Notes under the pieces: generated by a model
What the model was told of the DNA's origin: nothing
The model's database searches: none
Seen by the model: the letters and a program-made list of their open reading frames with translations, nothing else
From: Acidobacteriota bacterium
GTDB lineage: Bacteria > Acidobacteriota > Thermoanaerobaculia > Multivoradales > SZUA-115
Assembly: GCA_003231035.1 (NCBI GenBank)
Contig: QIHU01000256.1
Location: forward strand, 1-14,268
Length of the DNA: 14,268 nucleotides
Reading direction: 5' to 3'
Part shown: positions 1-6,871 of the stretch, piece after piece
Position numbering within the stretch: position 1 is the stretch's first letter
Layout: the number at the start of each line of letters is the position of its first letter
Program-made: the position numbers and the translations under genes

Positions 1-21
1 GGGGGGCTTCTTCAGCCCCCC
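1..21. other. Strong stem-loop at left edge, possible terminator
   Basis: An 8-bp perfect stem (GGGGGGCT, 1-8, pairing with AGCCCCCC, 14-21) closes a 5-nt loop. No T-run follows on the + strand. On the minus strand the T-run would lie outside the window, so it could be the terminator of a gene to the left or a bidirectional one. The hairpin is seen directly; its role is inference. Confidence 0.45.
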
Positions 22-53
22 GATCAGCCAAGAAGCGTCGTTCTTGTCTGATC

Positions 54-171
54 TCCCCCAAAGCCCGGGCCTTTCGGCCCGGCTCGCCCTAATTCGGGCT
101 CGCGGCGTTTTGTTCAGCTTGTGAGGGGGTTGTTATCGACTCCCCCAAACCTTGGGCCTTTGGCTGGGCTC
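54..171 (+). repeat. Imperfect direct repeat centred on GGGCCTTT, two copies
   Basis: Copy A (54-85) and copy B (141-171) both begin TCCCCCAAA, share GGGCCTTT in the middle and end with GGCTC (A) or GGGCTC (B). Copy A folds well: CCGGGCC (65-71) pairs with GGCCCGG (76-82) across a TTTC loop. Copy B has lost most of that pairing. This could be a degraded small intergenic repeat family or a duplicated terminator. Two copies alone do not decide. Confidence 0.4.
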
Positions 172-430
172 AGCTTGGAGGTCTCGTGTCTCCTGGTTGA
201 GCGTCTTCTAGAGCGATTCTGTGCTTTGGGGTGGGAGGTCAGGGGGTGGAGACTCTCTTGAGCTTGCGGGATCGCGGTGATTCCGGTGGCGGGGCCTAGG
301 GGGCCAAGACGGGGAAGGCCCAGCGCCTGCCATCGCTGCCGACCTGGGCTCTTAAGGCTAGTGCCGAGCATGGCCGGCAGCATATCCTTGCGCCACAACC
401 GTTCACTGAGAGAGGCCAGGAGGAAGCACA

Positions 431-1075
431 ATGGAGCCGAAAGAAGAAGCCTTTGAAGCGGTAAAAGGGGGTGACGTCGAGCGCCTGGAAGAGTTGCTTG
501 CCGCGGACCCCGACCTGGCTAGCGCCCGCGATGAGACAGGGGTCTCGATGATGATGCAGGCGCTCTACCATCGGCAAACCGAGGCAGCCAGGCGGTTACT
601 GCGCACCGGGATGGAGCTAGACTTGTTCGAGGCCGTTTCGTTGGGGCGGGTTGAGCGGGTGCGGGAGCTGACGACGCCGGAGTCGCTGGGCGCCCACTCC
701 CCCGATGGCTTCACCGCTCTGCACTACGCCGCCTTCTTTGGTCAGGCGGAGACGATTGAACTCTTGCTGCGCCACCAGCCGCCGCTCAACGTGGTGGCGC
801 GCAACGCGATGGCGGTCGTGCCTCTCAACAGCGCGGTGGCCAGTGGCAGTAGTGGTTCGGTCGCTCTGCTCCTCGCCGCCGGCGCCGACCCCGATTTCCC
901 CCAGGCGCAGGGCTTTACCCCGTTGATGGGCGCGGCCTTCGCCGGCAACGAAGAGATGACGGTTGCACTTCTTGCCGCGGGCGCCGATCCTACAGCGACC
1001 AACAACGAGGGCAAGAGCGCGGCGGATCTGGCCGAGGCACAGGGCCATCCCGGCTTGGTGGCTAGGCTGCGATGA
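431..1075 (+). CDS. Ankyrin-repeat protein
   Basis: A 214-residue soluble protein made almost entirely of ankyrin repeats; no signal peptide or membrane segment is visible. The clearest repeats are around residues 92-120 (DGFTALHYAAFFG), 125-158 (ending LLLAAGADPD) and 160-190 (GFTPLMGAAFAG, then LLAAGADP). Degenerate repeats start near residue 5 (EAVKGGDVERLEELLAADP). Ankyrin repeats bind partner proteins; nothing in the sequence names the partner. The ATG start is supported by AGGAGG seven bases upstream. Its stop overlaps the next gene's start (ATGA), so it is almost certainly co-translated with the arsenate reductase/phosphatase. A role linked to that enzyme is inference from position only. 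Confidence 0.88.
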   Translation: MEPKEEAFEAVKGGDVERLEELLAADPDLASARDETGVSMMMQALYHRQTEAARRLLRTGMELDLFEAVSLGRVERVRELTTPESLGAHSPDGFTALHYAAFFGQAETIELLLRHQPPLNVVARNAMAVVPLNSAVASGSSGSVALLLAAGADPDFPQAQGFTPLMGAAFAGNEEMTVALLAAGADPTATNNEGKSAADLAEAQGHPGLVARLR

Positions 1076-1503
1076 ATGTTGAGGATCCCAAGCCACGGCT
1101 GCTGTTTCTGTGCACCGGCAACGCCTGTCGCAGTCAAATGGCCGAGGGTTGGGCGCGACATCTGCGCGCCGAGACGATCGAGGCCCGCTCGGCTGGGACT
1201 GAACCGGCCGGTCTCGATCCTCGCGCCGTTGCAGTGATGGCGGAGGTGGGGGTTGACCTGGCCGGTCAGTACTCGAAGAGCGTCGAAGAGGCGCTGCGGG
1301 AAGGCGAGTTCGACTATGTGGTCACGGTGTGCGACCACGCGGCCGAGAGCTGTCCACTCTTACCTGGTCAGGCGCGGGTGCTCCACCATGGATTCGAAGA
1401 CCCGGCACACGGCCACGGGAACGAAGCGGAAGTCCTGGCCCTCTTTCGCCGCGTGCGCGACGAGATCCGCCGCTACGTGGAAAGCTTGCCGGAGGCTCTC
1501 TAG
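1072..1503 (+). CDS. arsC: Arsenate reductase, thioredoxin-coupled (LMW phosphatase fold)
   Basis: A 143-residue cytoplasmic enzyme of the low-molecular-weight tyrosine phosphatase fold. The N-terminal P-loop is C14-TGNAC-R20-S (CX5R), followed by QMAEG as in arsenate reductases. Two further cysteines, C87 and C94 (VCDHAAESCP), match the redox relay of thioredoxin-linked ArsC, in which arsenate is reduced to arsenite through a Cys triad. E109-D110-P111 holds the usual general acid. The C-terminal GNEAEVLALFRRVRDEI helix is typical of the family. The start overlaps the stop of the ankyrin gene by four bases. No arsenite efflux pump or ArsR regulator lies nearby, so the physiological substrate could be arsenate or a protein phosphotyrosine; the cysteine triad favours arsenate. 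Confidence 0.85.
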   Translation: MNVEDPKPRLLFLCTGNACRSQMAEGWARHLRAETIEARSAGTEPAGLDPRAVAVMAEVGVDLAGQYSKSVEEALREGEFDYVVTVCDHAAESCPLLPGQARVLHHGFEDPAHGHGNEAEVLALFRRVRDEIRRYVESLPEAL

Positions 1504-2570
1504 CGCTGTTCGAGCTCGACAACTTCGATCCGTAGCGCACCCATCATGGGGAGCAAACTGGCTGAGATCGCCACGAAGTCTTCTTGGCTGTCGAGTGCTG
1601 AGGTGGTCAGCGCGATATGGGTGGCGTCGAACGGCGCGGCGGTCATCGCGTCGAGGTCCACCCAGCGGCCCTCGATCCAGCCTTGCGACCAGAGGTGGTA
1701 GCCGAAGACTTGGCGCTCGCCGGCGAAGCGCTCCACGTAGAGCAGGCCGGAGACCACCCGCGCCGGGATTCCGTCCGCGCGCAGTAGCGCCGAGAGGAGC
1801 ACCGCGTGTTCGGTGCAGTCGCCGGAGCGGGAGGCGGCCGCTTCGGAAGCGGAGGCGAAACCGATAGCCAAGTTCTTGCGGGTCATCAGCTGGTGGACGC
1901 GGCGACGCAGCAGCTCGGCCCGCTGACGGTCGTTGCGGGCTTCGCCTTCGGTGGCGGGAAACTCGATGGCGGCAAGGGTGGCTTGGACCGCCTCGGCTCG
2001 ATAGTCGAGGTAGGCCGTGGCGCGCAAGAAGAGCGGGCGATCGATCGACCCACTCGGCGAGGTGGGTAGCCCATCGCTGATGCTGACCTCAACCTTGAGA
2101 GAACCGTCTGACGCACGAACCACCCGTTGACTGGCGACGGTCGGCAGATCGGCCAACTCGCCGGAGGGCAGCGACAGACGATAGACGGCGCGCCGTAGGC
2201 CACGGGGGCGCGCGATGGGCCGGTCGGGGTGGATCAGCTCGGGAGCGCCGCCGCCGTCCGCCTGCGCCGTGGCACGGTCGCTCAGCCGGTAGGTGAGTTC
2301 CATGCCGATCAGGGAAGCGGTACTCCTTAGCGTCGTGCCTTCGGCGTCGTACTCGACGATCTCCTCCAAGCCGGCCAAGTTGCTGACCGTGACCCGCCAA
2401 CGGGTGGTTCCGTCGGCCAACTCGTGGGTGCGTTTCGCCTCGACTTCGATCGGGGTCAAACCGGAAAGAGGGTCGATGGTGCGATAGCGCAGGTGGCTAG
2501 CGCCGGTGGCCAGCGCCTTGACCAAGGCGCCTTGACCAAGGCGCGTTGAGCGACTGCCGGAGTCAGCCAT
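1500..2570 (-). CDS. Catalytic part of the split transglutaminase-like gene, as read
   Basis: This is the frame that holds the catalytic domain: 356 residues from an ATG at 2570, with Cys252, His292 and Asp307 as the probable triad. The first 14 or so residues (MADSGSRSTRLGQG) are out-of-frame sequence of the upstream part and not native. GAGGAGG lies only one or two bases before this ATG, too close for normal initiation. Any product would lack the signal peptide and stay in the cytoplasm. Its stop shares the CTAG at 1500-1503 with the stop of the convergent arsenate reductase gene. Confidence 0.5.
   Translation of the reverse strand: MADSGSRSTRLGQGALVKALATGASHLRYRTIDPLSGLTPIEVEAKRTHELADGTTRWRVTVSNLAGLEEIVEYDAEGTTLRSTASLIGMELTYRLSDRATAQADGGGAPELIHPDRPIARPRGLRRAVYRLSLPSGELADLPTVASQRVVRASDGSLKVEVSISDGLPTSPSGSIDRPLFLRATAYLDYRAEAVQATLAAIEFPATEGEARNDRQRAELLRRRVHQLMTRKNLAIGFASASEAAASRSGDCTEHAVLLSALLRADGIPARVVSGLLYVERFAGERQVFGYHLWSQGWIEGRWVDLDAMTAAPFDATHIALTTSALDSQEDFVAISASLLPMMGALRIEVVELEQR
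2513..2544 (-). repeat. 14-bp tandem duplication of a palindrome, disrupting frame
   Basis: The unit GCGCCTTGACCAAG occurs at 2513-2526 and 2527-2540, followed by a partial third copy, GCGC (2541-2544). Each GCGCCTTGACCAAGGCGC (2513-2530 and 2527-2544) is a palindrome with 8-base arms and a 2-base centre, and the two overlap by GCGC. Fourteen is not a multiple of three, so the extra copy shifts the transglutaminase-like gene out of frame. Template slippage at a hairpin is the likely origin. Confidence 0.93.
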
Positions 2571-3062
2571 CCCTCCTCGGCGGCCGGGAGGCGGCGCTGG
2601 TGGGTCGCTTCGCCTTGGACCGTCTTCTCGATCACACCTTCGTCGTCGAACGTCGCCTCGAGGATCATCGGCTGCTGGCCGAAGCGCTGCACCGAGCGCA
2701 TCGAGACCGGCTTGCCGGCCGTGGTCTCGACGAACTGGCTAGAGAAGTTCAATACCAACTCGGTACCACCGCGATGGATGCGTAACTCGGATTCGCTCTC
2801 CGTGGTCGTAAGCCCATCCCGTGTAGCCTGCCGCTCGACCATCCAACCTGCCCGCTGGCCGGCAAGTTCGATGAAGTACCAGTGCTCTCCATCGGCGGCA
2901 CCTAGTGCAGGAGCCACTGCCAACAGCAGTACGACGATGGCCCACGGGTAGCGCCAGAGTCGAAGACGACGAGCAACGGCAGTCAAGTTTGCTCCTTCAG
3001 CGGCGCACGGTCTCGCGGCGATTTGATCGCCCTCGGTCGGGAAGGGCAAGTTGGAGCAAGAA

Positions 3063-3137
3063 TGGCTCCTGGGGAGGGATTTGAACCCCCGACCAGTCGG
3101 TTAACAGCCGACCGCTCTACCACTGAGCTACCCAGGA
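3063..3137 (-). tRNA. tRNA-Asn (GTT anticodon)
   Basis: Full cloverleaf on the minus strand: acceptor TCCTGGG pairing with CCCAGGA, D-stem GCTC/GAGC, anticodon stem GTCGG/CCGAC around loop CTGTTAA (anticodon GTT at 3103-3105), T-arm with TTCAAAT, and discriminator G. The 3' CCA is encoded (3063-3065); the body without it is 3066-3137. It decodes AAC/AAU. It sits between rpoD and the transglutaminase-like gene with its own promoter just upstream. I see no terminator between it and the downstream gene, so some co-transcription is possible. Confidence 0.97.
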
Positions 3138-3175
3138 ACAGGTTTTCTTGCTAGCCAAGACGGCTCTGCTGGCGG

Positions 3176-3205
3176 ATCTTAGGCCCTGGGATCCAGGGTT
3201 GTCAA
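3176..3205 (-). promoter_or_regulatory. Sigma-70 promoter for tRNA-Asn
   Basis: On the minus strand, TTGACA (3200-3205) and TAAGAT (3176-3181) are 18 bases apart, a perfect -35 and a 4/6 -10 box. The predicted transcript start near 3169 leaves about 30 bases of leader before the tRNA. The spacer contains the dyad CCCTGGATCCCAGGG (3184-3198). Confidence 0.7.
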
Positions 3206-3233
3206 TCCGCCACCAGAGGTTAGGACATGGAGC

Positions 3234-4952
3234 TTAGGACTCGGTATTCTCGAGGAAGGCTCGGAGTCGGGTGGCCCGGCTCGGGTGACGCAGCTTGCGC
3301 AGCGCCTTGGACTCGATTTGCCGAATGCGCTCGCGGGTAACGTTGAAGGAGCGGCCCACCTCTTCGAGGGTGTGCTCGGAGCCTTCGCCGACCCCGAAGC
3401 GCATCTTGAGGACCAGCTCCTCGCGCGGAGTGAGGGTCTTGAGAACGCCTCGGGTTTGGTCGCGCAGGTTGGTGAAGATCACCGACTCGACCGGAGAGGT
3501 TGCGTTCTTGTCCTCGATGAAGTCGCCCAGGTGCGAGTCTTCCTCTTCGCCGATCGGCGTTTCTAGCGAGATCGGTTCTTGCGCGATCTTCATGATCTTG
3601 CGCACCTTAGTGGCCGGCAGATCCATGCGCTCGCCGATCTCTTCGGCGGTGGGTTCGCGCCCTAGCTCCTGCACTAGCGAGCGGCTGGTGCGGGTGAGCT
3701 TGTTGATGGTCTCTATCATGTGCACGGGGATGCGGATGGTGCGCGCCTGATCGGCGATGGCGCGGGTGATCGCTTGGCGAATCCACCAGGTGGCGTAGGT
3801 CGAAAACTTGTACCCACGCCGGTACTCGAACTTTTCGACCGCCTTCATCAGGCCGATGTTGCCTTCCTGGATGAGGTCGAGGAACTGGAGCCCCCGATTG
3901 GTGTACTTCTTGGCGATCGAAACCACCAGGCGCAGGTTGGCGACGATCAACTCTTCCTTGCCCCGCTCGCAGGTACGCTCGCCGGCGCGGATCTTACGGA
4001 TGGAAGAGGAGATCTCGGCGTGGGTGGTGCCGTAGCGCTCCTCCAGCTCCTTGAGCTTGACCCGGTACTTGCCGATACGGCGACGATGCAAGGCTTGCAA
4101 TTCGGTGTTGGACTCGCGCTTGAGCGCCGTCTGTGCTCGACGAATGTCCTGCTCGTAGCGGGCAAAGTTGCGGTCGATGTTCTTCAGGAAATCGACCATG
4201 CGGCCGGTCTGCATGGAGAAATCGATGGCGCGGATGTCCTTGGACATCTTGCCGAGAAGGCGATCGGTCTCGCGCTCGAACTCGCTGAATTTCTCAGATT
4301 CCGGCTTAGTGCGCTTCTGCTTCTTGCGCAGCTTTCCGATCTCTTGCTCGATCTTACCGATCTTCTGGAAGATGATCAGATTGGCCTTGATGCGCTCGGT
4401 GGCTTTCGAGTCGAGCGGCTCGTCGGGTTCGGCGACCATGAGTTCGCGCAGGACCCGGGGGTCGTGCTGCGCGGTTTCGTTCAAACGCAGCAACTCGCGC
4501 AAGACGACGGTGTTCTCGCACAGCGCCTCGTAAATCATCACCTCGCCCTGCTCGATACGCTGCGCGATCTCGACCTCGCCCTCCCGGTTGAGGAGCGGCA
4601 CGGTTCCCATCTCGCGCAGGTACATACGCACCGGATCGTTGGTCTTCTCATGCGGGGTGAGCGTGTACTCGGGGGTCGTCTCCGCTTCCTTCTTCTCGAA
4701 GTCGCCGACCGGTGTGTCGGGCTCTTGGCGATTCAAGTAGCGTTCCGGGCGATCGATGACGTCGATTCCCAGTTCGTTGAAGCGGCGGTAAATCTCTTCG
4801 AGCTCGTCCGCGAGGCTGACGATTTCGTCGGGCAGAATCTCGTAGATTTCGTCGTAGAGCAGATAGCCCTTTTGCGACCCCAGTTCGATCAGTTGGCGAA
4901 CGGAGGTGTAGCGCTCTTCAACGGGCGCGGGAGTGGTGGTTGATTTGCTCAC
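3234..4952 (-). CDS. rpoD: RNA polymerase primary sigma factor (sigma-70)
   Basis: The housekeeping sigma factor that directs RNA polymerase core enzyme to -35/-10 promoters. All family regions are present (572 residues). Region 1.1 is near the N-terminus (VRQLIELGSQKGYLLYDEI), and region 1.2 is NDPVRMYLREMG near residue 105. A long charged non-conserved region follows. Region 2 lies at about 332-412 (LRLVVSIAKKYTNRGLQFLDLIQEGN, then KFSTYATWWIRQAITR for -10 recognition and melting), with region 3 to about 460. Region 4 ends in the helix-turn-helix TLEEVGRSFNVTRERIRQIE, which reads the -35 box. The GTG start at 4952 is preferred because GGAGG lies five bases upstream; a TTG four codons earlier (4964) overlaps that binding site. 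It is the last protein gene of the cluster, 109 bases after dnaG. Confidence 0.97.
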   Translation of the reverse strand: MSKSTTTPAPVEERYTSVRQLIELGSQKGYLLYDEIYEILPDEIVSLADELEEIYRRFNELGIDVIDRPERYLNRQEPDTPVGDFEKKEAETTPEYTLTPHEKTNDPVRMYLREMGTVPLLNREGEVEIAQRIEQGEVMIYEALCENTVVLRELLRLNETAQHDPRVLRELMVAEPDEPLDSKATERIKANLIIFQKIGKIEQEIGKLRKKQKRTKPESEKFSEFERETDRLLGKMSKDIRAIDFSMQTGRMVDFLKNIDRNFARYEQDIRRAQTALKRESNTELQALHRRRIGKYRVKLKELEERYGTTHAEISSSIRKIRAGERTCERGKEELIVANLRLVVSIAKKYTNRGLQFLDLIQEGNIGLMKAVEKFEYRRGYKFSTYATWWIRQAITRAIADQARTIRIPVHMIETINKLTRTSRSLVQELGREPTAEEIGERMDLPATKVRKIMKIAQEPISLETPIGEEEDSHLGDFIEDKNATSPVESVIFTNLRDQTRGVLKTLTPREELVLKMRFGVGEGSEHTLEEVGRSFNVTRERIRQIESKALRKLRHPSRATRLRAFLENTES

Positions 4953-5061
4953 GAATGCCTCCAATGGATGGCGGCGGGAGCCGGAGGACGGCTACCGATG
5001 GATGTACCAGTGGATTCCAGGGGGGAGGACAGTAAAGCCGGAATCCGTCGAGGTTGTGGTC

Positions 5062-6864
5062 TCAAGTAAGCTCTGGTTCGGGTGCCGGTCCCCGGTGAAG
5101 ACTCCGGCTGAGGGATGTCTTTTCTTGCACTAGACGTTCTAGGCGCTCTATATCCCCCCGTCTTTGCGCCTCGTCCATTTCCGCTGTCAAATCGCGTTGA
5201 CGTTTCTCAAGCCAGCGCTTCTCGAGGGTCCCGAGAAGGCTCACCGTCCCCGCGATGCCAGGGTCAGCCGACATTTCTAGCAGAATCTGGGCTACTCGGT
5301 CAATCGAGTCTTCCGACCCCAGAGTCGCGATCACCGCTTGCGCGGTGGGTGGCGACCCGTCTGGCGTTTCCTTGTAGAGAGCAACAAAGGCACGGAAAAT
5401 ATTCCCGCATTGCGGGTCAAAAAAAACTTCCGCGGGGGGTAGCTTCTCCACCGGAGGTGGCGGCCGGTCCCCCGCCAACAGCAAGGCGAGCACCTGTTCT
5501 TCCATGTCTCGAACTTCGCGACGAGCGGGAAGAGGTACGAGATCCTCTTCCTCATCGCCGTAACGCCGGGCTTTCTTGCTTTCTTGGGCGATCTTCTGCT
5601 TCAAGATCTTGGGAGTGGTTCCCAGCCGCTGCGCCGCGCGGGTCCAGTAATCGCTCTTGACGATCGGATCGGAGACCCGGCCGAGCAAGGCGATGATCTC
5701 TTCGCTCACCCGCTTGAGATCGCTGGCCCGCAGATCCTGCTTCCTGGGCAGGATGCGATTGAACTCCATCATCACCCCGTCCTGGGCCGAGGCGATCGCC
5801 TCTCGCACAGCCTCTTCACCCTGGTCCAGGCGCAGAGAGTCGGGGTCCTCCCCGGCTGGGAAGTGGGCCCGCCGTACTTCCAGATCCTCGGCTAAGAGCA
5901 GGGGTAGGGCGCGGCGGAAGGCCTTGTCGCCGGCGCTGTCGCCGTCATAGGCGATCACCACCTCATCGGCGTAGCGGGCCAGTAATCTGCTTTGCTCCAC
6001 GGTCAGCGCCGTACCCATTCCGGCCACTGCGTTGTCCAAGCCACAGGCGGTGGCGCCAATGACGTCGAAGTAGCCCTCGACCAGAATCGCCACCCCGCTG
6101 TCACGGATCGCTCGCTTGGCTTGATTCAGGCCGTAGAGCAGCGAACTCTTGCGGAAGCTCGCCGTCTCGTTGCTGTTGATGTACTTGGCGCGGTCGTCGC
6201 CGAGGGTCCGCCCACCGAAGCCGACCAGCCGGCCGGAGGCGTTGTGGATCGGGAAGATCAGCCGATTGCGATAGCGGTCATAAGGGCGTTTGCCCCCTTC
6301 CGGCTGGACGATCAGGCCGGCGGCGGTCAGGTCGGCGGTCGAGAATCGTGCACCGAGGTCGCCGATCAAGGCGCGCCATTCATCCGGGGCGTAGCCCAGG
6401 CTGTAGTTTTCGATCAACCCTTCCGGCACCTTGCGCTGGGCCAGGTAGTCGCTCGCCATGGCCGAGCGCTCAAGGGCGTGGCGGAAGAACTGAGAGGCCG
6501 CTTCGAGCACCGGCCGCAGGTCGCGTTGTCGCTCGCCACCGCCGCGCTGCTGGCCGCGGGCCGGCATGGGAATGCCGTAGCGCATGGCCAAGGCCTCGAT
6601 CGCCTCGGGGAATTCGTCGCCGCTGAGTTGCATGTGCAGTTTGATCGCGTCGCCGCCCTGGCCACAGCCGAAACAGTAGTAGAGGCCCTGATCGGGGTCG
6701 ACACTGAAGGAGGGTGTCTTCTCTTTGTGCAGAGGGCAGAGGCCACCCCAACGCTTCCCGTTCTGCTTGAGTCGGGTGTGGTCGGAGGCGATCGCGACGA
6801 TGTCGACCGCGTCTCGAACCGCTTGCACTAGTTGCGGCGTCAGGTGCAGATTACCCATGGCCAT
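5062..6864 (-). CDS. dnaG: DNA primase DnaG
   Basis: Synthesises RNA primers for Okazaki fragments at the fork together with the replicative helicase. About 600 residues, the usual size. The N-terminal zinc domain has CPLH near residue 43 and CFGC near 64, giving a Cys-His-Cys-Cys set. The RNA polymerase core has NRLIFPI and KYINSNET. The TOPRIM domain carries VEGYFD (about 262) and AYDGDSAGDKA (about 305), the acidic metal-binding residues, then DPDSL. A helical C-terminus (about 430-600) should be the helicase-binding domain. The ATG at 6864 is chosen: it lies 7 bases past the mutS2 stop with GGGGAGG 11 bases upstream, inside the mutS2 end. A second ATG two codons on (6858) is also possible. 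The tight spacing implies co-transcription with mutS2. Confidence 0.96.
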   Translation of the reverse strand: MAMGNLHLTPQLVQAVRDAVDIVAIASDHTRLKQNGKRWGGLCPLHKEKTPSFSVDPDQGLYYCFGCGQGGDAIKLHMQLSGDEFPEAIEALAMRYGIPMPARGQQRGGGERQRDLRPVLEAASQFFRHALERSAMASDYLAQRKVPEGLIENYSLGYAPDEWRALIGDLGARFSTADLTAAGLIVQPEGGKRPYDRYRNRLIFPIHNASGRLVGFGGRTLGDDRAKYINSNETASFRKSSLLYGLNQAKRAIRDSGVAILVEGYFDVIGATACGLDNAVAGMGTALTVEQSRLLARYADEVVIAYDGDSAGDKAFRRALPLLLAEDLEVRRAHFPAGEDPDSLRLDQGEEAVREAIASAQDGVMMEFNRILPRKQDLRASDLKRVSEEIIALLGRVSDPIVKSDYWTRAAQRLGTTPKILKQKIAQESKKARRYGDEEEDLVPLPARREVRDMEEQVLALLLAGDRPPPPVEKLPPAEVFFDPQCGNIFRAFVALYKETPDGSPPTAQAVIATLGSEDSIDRVAQILLEMSADPGIAGTVSLLGTLEKRWLEKRQRDLTAEMDEAQRRGDIERLERLVQEKTSLSRSLHRGPAPEPELT

Positions 6865-6871
6865 GAAGGGT

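Larger units (their letters stand above)
1..430. other. Intergenic stretch without a convincing gene
   Basis: Apart from the edge hairpin and the GGGCCTTT repeat pair I see no gene here. Reading frames on either strand lack a plausible start and ribosome binding site and resemble no known protein. I found no good sigma-70 promoter for the downstream ankyrin gene. The only clear signal is its Shine-Dalgarno AGGAGG at 418-423. Confidence 0.5.
1500..2986 (-). pseudogene. Exported transglutaminase-like protein, frameshifted by a 14-bp duplication
   Basis: One gene now split over two frames. The upstream frame has a TTG start at 2986 with AAGGAG five bases before it, a signal peptide (RRLRLWRYP, then a hydrophobic run ending APALGA) and a beta-rich region beginning GEHWYFIELAGQRAGW. 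As read it stops at 2456 after about 176 residues. The downstream frame carries the transglutaminase-like core with catalytic Cys in GDCTEHA, His in FGYHLW and Asp in WVDLDAM. Both frames contain ALVKA exactly where a 14-base unit is doubled. Removing one copy joins AVAQRALVKA to LATGASHLRYR with no loss, giving about 490 residues. The enzyme would act in the periplasm or at the envelope as a protease, transglutaminase or structural domain; the substrate is unknown. An in-frame TTG at 3049 has no good binding site. The coding content is intact on both sides, so the lesion is recent or a sequencing error. Confidence 0.8.

Noticed and set aside
3720..4943. Long open frame (407 codons) on the + strand opposite rpoD
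   Set aside because: It is the complement of a highly conserved sigma factor gene in a GC-rich genome. The Leu/Asp/Gly-rich translation resembles no family and no ribosome binding site supports it.
5012..5046. GGATTCC/GGAATCC inverted repeat between dnaG and rpoD
   Set aside because: Seven-base arms with a 21-base loop and no T-run are too weak to call a terminator or attenuator.
5992..6831. Open frame on the + strand opposite dnaG
   Set aside because: Same shadow effect; the zinc and TOPRIM motifs of primase lie on the other strand.
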